Positions 1 through 7,989 of a DNA stretch of 44,239 nt are shown one piece after another. The notes beneath the pieces are model-generated. The model had not been told where the DNA came from. It searched no databases and saw only the letters and a program-made list of their open reading frames with translations. Source of the stretch: Anaerolineales bacterium (GTDB taxonomy: Bacteria > Chloroflexota > Anaerolineae > Anaerolineales > Villigracilaceae); assembly GCA_030680155.1 (NCBI GenBank), contig JAUXWL010000145.1, forward strand, positions 1 to 44,239. Direction: 5' to 3'. Both the position numbers and the translations under genes were made by a program. Within the stretch, counting starts at the first letter, position 1. The number at the start of each line of letters is the position of its first letter.

Positions 1-160
1 CGACGGAATCGGCAAGAGTACCATCTGGCGCAGGGGCAATCCTAAAAAAGCCTTGCGGCGTTGCGTCTTTGCGTTAAGGTTTGGCATCTTTGCCTTCTAC
101 ACAATTTTAGATTTGGAATTGCTGCCAGTGTGCAAGCAAACCATGTCAGGCAATTTTGCT

Positions 161-224
161 CCCTGCGCCGTACCCATATCTGGGCATACATACCCATATC
201 TGGGCATACATCCCCGGCGCAGGG
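161..224. repeat. Tandem 20-bp repeat nested inside a 10-bp inverted repeat
   Basis: Two exact, directly adjacent 20-bp copies lie at 171-190 and 191-210. Each contains a small dyad, CCCA-TATC-TGGG. The pair is bracketed by a perfect 10-bp inverted repeat, CCCTGCGCCG at 161-170 and its complement at 215-224. A 20-bp pitch puts the two dyads on the same face of the helix, which suits two bound dimers of a regulator. An operator for the OmpR-like regulator encoded downstream is one possibility; a remnant of a small mobile repeat is another. Confidence 0.6.
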
Positions 225-303
225 TTTCCCTCGCAAAACGCCGCCGAGGACGGCGGCTTGAGCGACTGCCGCTGACAACCTTTGCGTACACACCTCCCCC
301 ATC

Positions 304-334
304 TTGGGGAGGTTGGAGGGGTAGCGGTTATAAT
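304..334 (+). promoter_or_regulatory. Candidate sigma70-type promoter of the two-component unit
   Basis: A perfect TATAAT stands at 329-334. The best upstream hexamer, TTGGGG at 304-309, is weak and 19 bp away. Transcription would start near 341, only about 8 nt before the ATG at 349, and no Shine-Dalgarno sequence is visible, so the message would be nearly leaderless. Confidence 0.4.
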
Positions 335-348
335 TCCTCTCACGCACC

Positions 349-2952
349 ATGCAACCAGAAAACAGCATTGAATCCCAGCTCAAGGATGCGGCACAACTCG
401 CGGAAGCGCAGTGGGCTGTCCTTGCGGAGCGGGTGGGGGGCGCATGGATGATCCGCTCGGCATATCATCTTGGCAGGATCGCGCAGAGCGGCTTGACGGG
501 CATCATGGGCACAGCCTCGATCGATGCCTGGCTGTGCGGCGCGCTCAGCGGGGGACACACGCGCTCGATGGCAATTCCCAAAGATAAAAAATTAGACGAT
601 GGTCGTTTTTACGCGTTTCCGATCAATGGAACATCGCAGGTAATTTTGGCGGGGGCGGGGGAGCAAACGACATCCGCGCAACGGATCTGGAAGCTGACCG
701 CCTCCCTCCTGGCGGGACGTTCCGCTTCGTCGAACCAGCCGCTTCTTCCCGACCTTCAATCTGGTCTTGCTTTCGAGCTTCCGCTTGCGCTGGAGCAGAT
801 TCTGGGGGCGTTCGTGCAGGCGGGTTCTTGTCAGGGTGCGTGGCTGGCGATCCGTCACGGCGAATCGCTTGATATTCAAGCGGAGTGGAGCGCGCCCAAA
901 GCCAGGGGGATGTCTCTGCAAATAGACGAGAGCCCTGTCCTCCGTCGTCTGAACCGTTCTCTGTCTGATGTCTTCATCCTACGCGGACAGCCCAACTGGG
1001 AGTCGCTCCCGCACGGTCAGATGAAATCCAATACGAATGTCTGGGTTTCCCTGCCATTGGTGGTGGGGCAACGTTTGATCGGGGTTGTGTCGCTCTGGCG
1101 GCAAAATGAATTCAACTCCACCGAGCGTGCCTGGCTGCGTGAGTTGGCAGCGCGCGCGTCATCTTCGGTGGAAATTGTCATCACCTTTTCTGAGATGACC
1201 ACTCACCTGCGCCGCTTCGGTTTGTTGAACGATTTTGTGCTCACTGTTTCCTCCGCGCAAAACCTCGACCAGGTTGCGCGGCGTATGTTCGGTCTGTTGG
1301 CGCGCGCTTTCAACACCGAGTTGATCGCGCTTTTCCTGCGTTCCAGTGATGGACGCGTGTTGCGTGATTATCGTATGGTTGACGGAAAATTGAATGTAGT
1401 CAGTGTGTCAGTTGCCGGACACTCCATGCAGGCTGTGTTGAAGGAGGCGCGCCCCCGTCGCGCGGCAGAACCAGCACGAGAGGGATTTATCGCCGTCCAC
1501 AAGGATGCGCGCTCCCAGTTGATCGTCCCACTGCGCTATCGCGGACAGCCCACCGGGGCGCTGGTCATCGAGAACGCTTCAGCGGAGGTGTTCAGTCAGT
1601 ACGATGAACATCTGATGGTGGTGATCGCCAGTCATCTGGCCGGCTTGATCGAATACACCCGCCTGCGCGAAGAAGCGGAAGGCAGGGCGCGCAGCCTTGG
1701 CCTGATCCACGAAGTGGTGCAGCAGGTGATCGGCTTGAATGATAAGAACGAAGTTGCCTCCATCACTGCCGAGCTAGTGGCACAGTATTTCAAATATGAG
1801 CTTGCCGTTGTCCTGCTGGCTAATGGGAACGATCATGAAGGACTTATCATTCAAGGCATCGGCGGGACGCAAGCCGACACGGTCAGGGAGGCTCTGCTCA
1901 CGGAAGAATTTATCAAGGAGGAGGGGCTAACAGGGTATGTATTTCAAACAGGGGAGAGTCAACTTGTCAATAACACGGTGCAGGAAAAGATGTACCGTCC
2001 CATCAAAGGCTGGGAGGCGCGTTCCGAGATATGTGTTGCTGTAAAGGATGGCGAAACCATCCTCGGTATTATTGACGTGGAAAGCAGGGAACCCAACGCC
2101 TTTTCGCACAACGACCTGATCGCCATGGAATCCCTGGCGGGTATTCTCGCGTCTGTGGTGTCCAGCGCGAACCAATACCAGAAATTGCAGGAAACTGTCC
2201 GTCAATTGCGCCTGACCGAGATCGAATTAAAAGCTCGCATGGAAGCACAGCGTTCAGCAGAAAGCAGGTTGCTGCAAGCGGCTAAACTTGCAGCTGTCGG
2301 TGAAATGGCGGCGGGCATTGCTCACGAGCTAAACAATCCGCTCACGACCGTGACAGGGTTTTCAGAACTGATCTTCAATGACCTCCCCGAAGATTCTGCC
2401 CACCGCAAGGAACTGGAAATGGTCATGCAGGAAGCGCGTCGCGCCAGCGGCGTTGTCCGCCGGTTGTTGGATTTCTCACGGCAGGGCACACCCATGCGCA
2501 CCAGCGCAGATTTGAACGAAGTGGTCAACGATGTGATTGCCCTGTCCAACCATCTCATTCAGACCAATGGAGTCTCGCTCACGCTTTCGCTCGATGAAAC
2601 CCTTCCCTGGGTTTCCATTGACGTGAACCAGATGAAGCAAGTGCTGCTCAACCTCATTCACAATGCGTTACAGGCCATGAAAGGCGGCGGGGCGTTGCAA
2701 GTCTCCACCTGCCAAAAGGGACGTGAAGACCGCAACTGGATTGTCATGTCTGTGCGCGATAGCGGCGCTGGGATAGACCCCCTCCATCAATCACGTATCT
2801 TTGAACCATTCTTCACCACCAAAGGAGATTACGGCGGCACCGGTCTTGGACTTTCCGTTACCTATGGCATCGTTGCCGATCACGGCGGCTCAATAGAAGT
2901 CTCCAGCGTGGTCGGCGAAGGTTCCGTGTTTGAGGTTTGGCTACCAATTTAA
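349..2952 (+). CDS. Soluble multi-GAF sensor histidine kinase
   Basis: An 867-residue cytoplasmic sensor kinase that should autophosphorylate on histidine and pass phosphate to a receiver domain. No membrane segment is seen. A GAF-like half domain at about 1-125 precedes three GAF domains (about 140-285, 305-440 and 455-615). A coiled coil then leads to a HisKA domain with H659 in GIAHELNNP, and a HATPase_c domain with an N box (NLIHNALQA), DSGAGI, FEPFFTTK and GTGLGL. The ligand of the GAF domains cannot be read from sequence. The start is the ATG at 349; no Shine-Dalgarno is seen, in keeping with the near-leaderless promoter. The next kinase gene starts 2 bp after the stop and the response regulator follows, so the three form an operon. 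The partner is most likely the encoded regulator, by context. Confidence 0.93.
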   Translation: MQPENSIESQLKDAAQLAEAQWAVLAERVGGAWMIRSAYHLGRIAQSGLTGIMGTASIDAWLCGALSGGHTRSMAIPKDKKLDDGRFYAFPINGTSQVILAGAGEQTTSAQRIWKLTASLLAGRSASSNQPLLPDLQSGLAFELPLALEQILGAFVQAGSCQGAWLAIRHGESLDIQAEWSAPKARGMSLQIDESPVLRRLNRSLSDVFILRGQPNWESLPHGQMKSNTNVWVSLPLVVGQRLIGVVSLWRQNEFNSTERAWLRELAARASSSVEIVITFSEMTTHLRRFGLLNDFVLTVSSAQNLDQVARRMFGLLARAFNTELIALFLRSSDGRVLRDYRMVDGKLNVVSVSVAGHSMQAVLKEARPRRAAEPAREGFIAVHKDARSQLIVPLRYRGQPTGALVIENASAEVFSQYDEHLMVVIASHLAGLIEYTRLREEAEGRARSLGLIHEVVQQVIGLNDKNEVASITAELVAQYFKYELAVVLLANGNDHEGLIIQGIGGTQADTVREALLTEEFIKEEGLTGYVFQTGESQLVNNTVQEKMYRPIKGWEARSEICVAVKDGETILGIIDVESREPNAFSHNDLIAMESLAGILASVVSSANQYQKLQETVRQLRLTEIELKARMEAQRSAESRLLQAAKLAAVGEMAAGIAHELNNPLTTVTGFSELIFNDLPEDSAHRKELEMVMQEARRASGVVRRLLDFSRQGTPMRTSADLNEVVNDVIALSNHLIQTNGVSLTLSLDETLPWVSIDVNQMKQVLLNLIHNALQAMKGGGALQVSTCQKGREDRNWIVMSVRDSGAGIDPLHQSRIFEPFFTTKGDYGGTGLGLSVTYGIVADHGGSIEVSSVVGEGSVFEVWLPI

Positions 2953-2954
2953 TT

Positions 2955-4529
2955 ATGGAAACTCCCTTCGTATTTATCGTGGACGACGAACCCGGCATCG
3001 CCCTTTTGTGCGATCGCCTGCTGACTCGCGCCGGTTATAAAACCGCCACTCAAACCAATCCGCGGATTGCCATTGAGTATCTCAAGGAAAATCGAATCGA
3101 CCTGCTCCTGGTGGACATCCGCATGCCGGAGGTGGATGGGTTCGAGGTCATTCAACATGCCCAACGTCTCCAGCCTGATGCCGCCATTCTTATTATGACG
3201 GGGCATGGCACTGTGGAAACCGCCATCCGCGCGCTCCGTCAGGGTGTGGATGGACTGCTGCTTAAACCTTTCAGCCAGGGCGCTGAGTTGGTCGAGGCTG
3301 CCAACCTCGCGCTTGCCGACAGCCAAAAGAAACGCGATGCCGCACGGACTCAGGCGCTTCGTCCGTTGTTCACTGTTACCGAATCCCTGCTCTCTGAAAC
3401 CCGCCGCGAGCAATTGCTCGATCTGATCGTCAATGCAATTTGCGGGCATCTCAAATGCGAACAGGCGGCGTGTTTCCAATTGACTGACGATTCGTTTTCC
3501 CTGATCGCATCAAAAAATTTTTCACCCCATAAAACCCTATTGGATTTTATTCTCCGTATGGACGCATCTTCGTCGCCCGTGCTTGTCAATACCAATGGGC
3601 CTGGGGACGCCGCCCTGAAAACGCTTCTCTCCGACCTCGAACTTGGTTCTGTTATTCTGACGCCGATCCAGCGCCCCAACCTGCACATGATCTTCCACGC
3701 CGCCCGCACAGTCAATGAACCACCCTTCCGCGAATCTGATGTTGAGATGTTCCAGATCCTTGCGCGGCAGGCAGTTGCCGCTCTCGAAAATGCCCGCCTG
3801 TACGCCGAGCAGTTGGACTACGTCCGCAAAGTGGAGGAATCTCAAAAAGCGCTCCTGCAAGCCGAAAAAATGGCAGCGGCGGGACGCTTAAGCGCATCCA
3901 TTGCGCATGAGATCAATAATCCGTTGCAGGCCGTGCAAAACTGCCTGCATCTCGCCGCACGCCAGGACCTGCCTGAAGAAAAGCGCCGCGAATATTTCGA
4001 CCTCGCCCGCACCGAACTTGAGCGTCTTATGCTCACCACCCGCCGCATGTTGGATTTCTATCGCCCCAATACGACCACCCTCGAAAAGATAAACCTCGCA
4101 GAATTACTGCACTATGTGCTGACGCTTATGTCAAAGCAGCTTACAGAGTCGGGCGTCACCGTGTCAGTCGATGTTCAGGGAGACCTGCCTAAGATCACTG
4201 CTGTTGGCAGTCAAATGCAACAAGTCTTTATCAACCTGACCCTCAACGCCGCCGATGCCATGCCGGAAGGCGGGGAGATCAGGATTACAGCCCGCTCCAT
4301 GAAGGAGGGGGTTGAGCTTTTATTCCAGGACAACGGAAAGGGGATTCCGGAAGATAAACAGGTCAATATCTTTGAGCCATTTTTTAGTACCAAAGAGGGA
4401 GGGACAGGCTTGGGTTTGACGGTGAGTTACAATATAATTACAGCACATGGAGGCACGTTGGAATACCTGCCCGAACGCAATCCCGGCGCCTGCTTCCGCA
4501 TCTTCTTGCCGCTAGGAGGAGAACAATGA
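2955..4529 (+). CDS. Receiver-GAF histidine kinase
   Basis: A 524-residue kinase with an N-terminal receiver domain. The receiver (about 1-120) has acidic DDE and the phospho-acceptor D54 in LVDIRMPE, plus the conserved KP lysine. A GAF-like domain (about 140-280) follows, then HisKA with H318 in SIAHEINNP, and HATPase_c with NLTLNAADAM, DNGKGI, FEPFFSTK and GTGLGL. It is soluble. The upstream TTG at 2937 is in frame but overlaps the previous gene; the ATG at 2955, 2 bp after that gene's stop, fits better. A receiver placed before the kinase core suggests phosphorelay input, so the first kinase may phosphorylate this one. It overlaps the next gene by 4 bp (ATGA), indicating translational coupling. 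Confidence 0.93.
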   Translation: METPFVFIVDDEPGIALLCDRLLTRAGYKTATQTNPRIAIEYLKENRIDLLLVDIRMPEVDGFEVIQHAQRLQPDAAILIMTGHGTVETAIRALRQGVDGLLLKPFSQGAELVEAANLALADSQKKRDAARTQALRPLFTVTESLLSETRREQLLDLIVNAICGHLKCEQAACFQLTDDSFSLIASKNFSPHKTLLDFILRMDASSSPVLVNTNGPGDAALKTLLSDLELGSVILTPIQRPNLHMIFHAARTVNEPPFRESDVEMFQILARQAVAALENARLYAEQLDYVRKVEESQKALLQAEKMAAAGRLSASIAHEINNPLQAVQNCLHLAARQDLPEEKRREYFDLARTELERLMLTTRRMLDFYRPNTTTLEKINLAELLHYVLTLMSKQLTESGVTVSVDVQGDLPKITAVGSQMQQVFINLTLNAADAMPEGGEIRITARSMKEGVELLFQDNGKGIPEDKQVNIFEPFFSTKEGGTGLGLTVSYNIITAHGGTLEYLPERNPGACFRIFLPLGGEQ

Positions 4530-5254
4530 AGTCGAACATTCTCGTCGTGGATGATGAGCCTGTTGCCCGCCAATCCCTCACCGATATTCTGAAATTGGAA
4601 GGGTATACAGTCTCCTCTGCTCCCAATGGACAGGCCGCTGTTGAACACATCCGTACCCATACGGTGGATCTGTTGATCGTTGACCTGAAGATGCCTGGCA
4701 TGGATGGTTTGGATGTGGTTCAGGTGGTCAACCAGATTTCCCCTGAGACCGAAGTGATCCTGCTCACGGCCTATGGTTCCACCGAAACTGCCATTCAGGC
4801 GCTGCGTTTGCGCATCCATGATTACCTGCTAAAGCCGGCATCGCCCGTGCAGATTCTTGCCAGCGTCAAAAAGGGGCTATCCCGCCGCACGACAAAATTC
4901 AGCCATGCAGCAGTTTCTTTGGATACAGAAAGTGGACAGGACGTTTTTACCCTGAAAGACGGCACCACGGTGGATATTGCCCGTCGTCAGATTAAACACA
5001 AAAGCAGGGTGGAACATCTCACCCCTGCGGAAGGCAGGCTGTTGCGTGTGTTGATGGAGAATGAAGGCAGGGTGTTTTCCCACCGTGAACTGGTTTTACT
5101 CGTACAAGGCTACGATACCACCCAGCGCGAAGCGCCGGAAATCCTGCGCCCACTGGTCAGCCGTCTGCGGCATAAATTGGAAAACTTTCCTTCCCTCTCC
5201 AGTCAGGTGGTAAGCGTGCGTGGAACGGGATATTTATATGAGAGTGACTCCTGA
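4526..5254 (+). CDS. OmpR/PhoB-family response regulator
   Basis: A 242-residue transcription regulator. The receiver domain (1-120) carries DDE near the N terminus, phospho-acceptor D53 in IVDLKMPG, a T/A signalling residue, and the KP lysine. A winged-helix DNA-binding domain (about 155-240) ends in VRGTGYLY, the typical beta-hairpin of the OmpR/PhoB group. The linker of about 35 residues is somewhat long. It starts at an ATG overlapping the upstream kinase stop by 4 bp, so it is the expected output of the two kinases. Its targets are unknown. The tandem repeats at 171-210 are a candidate site for autoregulation, and control of the large - strand operon is possible but unproven. Confidence 0.93.
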   Translation: MKSNILVVDDEPVARQSLTDILKLEGYTVSSAPNGQAAVEHIRTHTVDLLIVDLKMPGMDGLDVVQVVNQISPETEVILLTAYGSTETAIQALRLRIHDYLLKPASPVQILASVKKGLSRRTTKFSHAAVSLDTESGQDVFTLKDGTTVDIARRQIKHKSRVEHLTPAEGRLLRVLMENEGRVFSHRELVLLVQGYDTTQREAPEILRPLVSRLRHKLENFPSLSSQVVSVRGTGYLYESDS

Positions 5255-5292
5255 GTGGATTCCGACCACAATAGCGTCAATAGTTGGAAACG

Positions 5293-5328
5293 AAAAACAG
5301 CGCCCTTTCAAAAGGGCGCTGTTTTTTT
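5293..5328. terminator. Bidirectional intrinsic terminator
   Basis: A perfect GC-rich hairpin (stem about 5298-5307 with 5312-5321, TCAA loop) is flanked by A5 on the left and T7 on the right, so it works in both directions. It separates the two-component unit from the convergent transporter gene, whose stop codon lies in the T-run. Confidence 0.9.
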
Positions 5329-6274
5329 ACTCGTAGGGACCAAATACATCCTTGGGTAAATCTGGCGCGCGTATCCATGAAAGCCAGCCGGTTTTTCCGC
5401 TATGCGTCGGCGGAGTGGGTCTCTCGTACATAACAAGAATCAGGCTTATCCCGAGTCCGATTGCTCCCAGCCATTGGCTGGTGGAAAGATTTTCTCCAAG
5501 TAATAGGCTGCTAAAGAGGATCGCGATTAACAACTCGGCGAGACCAAGCAGGGCGGTTTGCATCCCTCCGATCTTTTTGACCCCAAGAAAGAGTGCGATC
5601 CGTGAGAATACCGTTACAAAGGTTAATCCGAACACGGGCAGCCAGGGGACGTTCTCTGCGGGCCAGGCACGGTCGAATATCAGGTAGGCGGGTATGACGA
5701 TCGCGCTCATGGCGAGCAGGGTATAAAGCGCCACGGTCGGGGCAGGGACTTCATAAAGTACGCGTTGGTTGATGGGCAGATGCATGGCGTAGAGGATCGA
5801 TGCGCCGATCATCATCAGCACGCCTGTGATATCTACAGCGCGGCCGGGTGTTTTTGTCAGCAAAAGGACTGCCGCGGTTGCAAGAGCAACTCGAAAGAAG
5901 GTGAGGCGGCTGGGTGGTTGATGGTCCAGAATAAGCCAGAGCGCCACAAAGAACGGGTAGAGAGAGTAGAGCAATTGTCCAACGCTTGCATCCAGCCTTT
6001 GAAGGGCAAGATAATAGAGTAGGGAACCGAGTCCATTAATCATGCCTGCCAGCGCGCACCCGATCAAGCCGACAGGAAAAATATACAGGTATTGCCTGTA
6101 AAAGATCGCAATCGCCAAAAACATGATACCCGCAGCAAAACCTGTTCGTAGAGCGACCACGGCGAATGGTGTGAACCCAAGTGTAATGGCGAGTTTTCCA
6201 AACACGGGGGCCATCCCGAGGAAAATTGCCGAACTAAAAGCCGCCAGTATCCCGGCAGTATGTTTTTTTGACAA
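5327..6274 (-). CDS. EamA-family (drug/metabolite transporter) permease
   Basis: A 315-residue inner-membrane protein with about ten hydrophobic helices arranged as two EamA repeats, the usual size for this family of small-molecule exporters (amino acids, metabolites, drugs). The substrate cannot be told. The apparent start is a TTG at 6274 preceded by AAAGG about 9 nt upstream; the next ATG would remove part of the first helix. The last 20 or so residues are a soluble proline-rich tail. It lies 44 bp after the threonine-synthase/receiver gene in the same direction with no terminator between, so it could be the last gene of the long operon. An amino-acid exporter would suit that context, but this is inference. 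Confidence 0.88.
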   Translation of the reverse strand: MSKKHTAGILAAFSSAIFLGMAPVFGKLAITLGFTPFAVVALRTGFAAGIMFLAIAIFYRQYLYIFPVGLIGCALAGMINGLGSLLYYLALQRLDASVGQLLYSLYPFFVALWLILDHQPPSRLTFFRVALATAAVLLLTKTPGRAVDITGVLMMIGASILYAMHLPINQRVLYEVPAPTVALYTLLAMSAIVIPAYLIFDRAWPAENVPWLPVFGLTFVTVFSRIALFLGVKKIGGMQTALLGLAELLIAILFSSLLLGENLSTSQWLGAIGLGISLILVMYERPTPPTHSGKTGWLSWIRAPDLPKDVFGPYE

Positions 6275-6318
6275 ATACGCCAGCCTTTGGGTTTGCCCTT
6301 ATGATTGTATGTGTAAAA

Positions 6319-7971
6319 TTATTTTATAAATGAATTAACTTCTTCGAGGAATTCGTCATTAAGAAAATCGCCCTTTTGCATTAATGCCTGAATATGACCG
6401 CTGAGGCGGCTTTTTTCGTCCGGTGTAAGTTCTTTGGCGGTTGCCACGATCACAGGGATGGTGGCGGTTTCCTGCTTTGCGCGCAGGGCTTCAATGACGG
6501 TAAACCCGTCCATTTCGGGCATCATCAAGTCCAGCACGACCAGGTCTGGCAGTTCGCGTTGGATGAGTTCGAGTCCCTCGCGTCCGTTGGCGGCTTCAAG
6601 GATTGTGAAGTTTCCCTGCGATTGTAAAATACGCCGAATGAGGCGGCGCGCTTCCGTGGTGTCCTCCACGATGACAATCTTGGGGAAGCGTTCCGGCGCA
6701 ACCTGGTTCAACGCTGAAAGTAAGCCTTCCTGCGGGGTCTCTTCCATCGAGGGGAATTTAACATCACGCGACCAATTCTCCCCGAGGATGCTCGATTCGG
6801 CAGGCATGGTATGACCTGTGCAATTGACCACCACTGTATCACTTGGTTTGATGACCCCTGCGCGAATTAGCTTGAATAACCCCGCAAAGGCAGCCGCAGC
6901 CGCCGGTTCTGCTGAAATCCCCTCCATTTTTGCCAGCACATGCATCGCGCGGAAAGCATCTTCATCACTGACGCTTTCGAATGCGCCATTTGTCCCATTT
7001 ACGATCTCGCGCAGAAATTCATACGAACGCCCAGGGTCTCCCGTAGCAAGGGTTTCGATGCGGGTCTTTGGTGAGGTTACAGTTTCCGCTTTTTCAAGAC
7101 CTTTTTTCCAGCTGGTCACCATGGGAGCGCAGCCTTCGGCCTGGATGGGTGCGAAGGCCGGGATACGGTCTATCCAGCCCATTTGCTTCATTTCCCGAAA
7201 GCCCTTGTGTACTCCAAGCGGTCCCATGCCGCCACTGATCGCCTGCACATACCAATCTGGTGTGCGCCAGGGGGTGTTCTCGCCGGGTCCCTGCGCGGCG
7301 GTTAATTGCTCGGCAATTTCGAAGGCAATGGTTTTCATGGCCTCGATGGATGTGATCGTCCGTGCGCCCATATCCTGATAGAGTTTGCGTTGGCGGGCGA
7401 ATTCCGAAGCAACCTGCTTGCACTGGTCATAGGAACCGGTAATCTTGATGACCTGACTCCCGTACAGCGCTATCTCACGCATCTTGACCGACGGGACAAG
7501 GCTGGTGACAAAAGCCCAAAGCTTCACCCCTGCCCGCGAAGCATACGCTGAATATGAGATGGCTACATTTCCCGTGGATGCCGCAACCATTTCAGTTATG
7601 CCGGCCTCTTTCAGCGCTGCAATGGTAACCGCCGCCTGCCGGTCCTTGAAGGACGAGGTGGGTCCCTGTCTTTCATCCTTGATGTAGATGTTAGGACAGC
7701 CCAGCATCATTCCAAGATTAACTGCACGGATCAGGGGCGTACTTCCCTCGCCCAGGGACAGGCTGATGTTTGGGTTGCGAACCGGCAACAACTCACGATA
7801 CCGCCAGAGGTCTGCGGTTCTGGAGGGGAGCTTTTCCGGCAGGGTTTTCCCGATTAATTCATAGTCGTATTCCGCCTCGCGCCACTGACTGTTGCACTTG
7901 GGGCAGGTGGTGGAGGTGGGATAGTACGGCGCGTTGTGGCCGCAGTCCAGGCACTTGATGATGAAAGACAC
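6319..7971 (-). CDS. Threonine-synthase-like PLP enzyme fused to a C-terminal receiver domain
   Basis: A 550-residue fusion. Residues 1-30 form a zinc ribbon (C7, C10, C23, C26). Residues 40-410 are a fold-type II PLP enzyme of the threonine synthase group, with the Schiff-base lysine K109 in SSFKDR and a phosphate-binding TGNVAIS loop. Threonine synthase converts O-phosphohomoserine to threonine. Residues about 425-550 are a complete receiver: acidic EDT, phospho-acceptor D481 in VLDLMMPEMDG, and a C-terminal QKGDF where most receivers have KP. The normal enzyme ends near residue 410, so the receiver is an addition. The GTG start at 7971 has AGGAGA 11 nt upstream, and the hybrid kinase ends 18 bp before it. 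Phosphorylation control of enzyme activity, or an enzyme-derived amino-acid sensor, are both possible. Family assignment is secure; whether it still makes threonine is not. Confidence 0.9.
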   Translation of the reverse strand: MSFIIKCLDCGHNAPYYPTSTTCPKCNSQWREAEYDYELIGKTLPEKLPSRTADLWRYRELLPVRNPNISLSLGEGSTPLIRAVNLGMMLGCPNIYIKDERQGPTSSFKDRQAAVTIAALKEAGITEMVAASTGNVAISYSAYASRAGVKLWAFVTSLVPSVKMREIALYGSQVIKITGSYDQCKQVASEFARQRKLYQDMGARTITSIEAMKTIAFEIAEQLTAAQGPGENTPWRTPDWYVQAISGGMGPLGVHKGFREMKQMGWIDRIPAFAPIQAEGCAPMVTSWKKGLEKAETVTSPKTRIETLATGDPGRSYEFLREIVNGTNGAFESVSDEDAFRAMHVLAKMEGISAEPAAAAAFAGLFKLIRAGVIKPSDTVVVNCTGHTMPAESSILGENWSRDVKFPSMEETPQEGLLSALNQVAPERFPKIVIVEDTTEARRLIRRILQSQGNFTILEAANGREGLELIQRELPDLVVLDLMMPEMDGFTVIEALRAKQETATIPVIVATAKELTPDEKSRLSGHIQALMQKGDFLNDEFLEEVNSFIK

Positions 7972-7989
7972 GTTCTTGCGATTCTCCTG

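Larger units (their letters stand above)
1..348. other. Non-coding leader region upstream of the two-component unit
   Basis: No convincing gene is seen here. Reading frames are open but low-complexity, and they overlap nested repeats. Bases 40-110 are a run of GCG/TTGCG-rich sequence of the kind often found between genes. Bases 161-224 form a nested repeat structure (separate entry). Two perfect hairpins follow: 240-257 (7-bp stem, AGGA loop) and 292-313 (8-bp stem, 6-nt loop); neither has a T-run. A TATAAT lies at 329-334. The region probably holds the promoter and control sites of the kinase gene starting at 349. Confidence 0.6.

Noticed and set aside
2-451. A left-edge frame reading DGIGKST, resembling a nucleotide-binding P-loop
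   Set aside because: The rest of the frame runs through repeats and hairpins and into the kinase gene without protein-like composition, so the P-loop likeness is probably chance. The base before position 1 would be needed to judge further.
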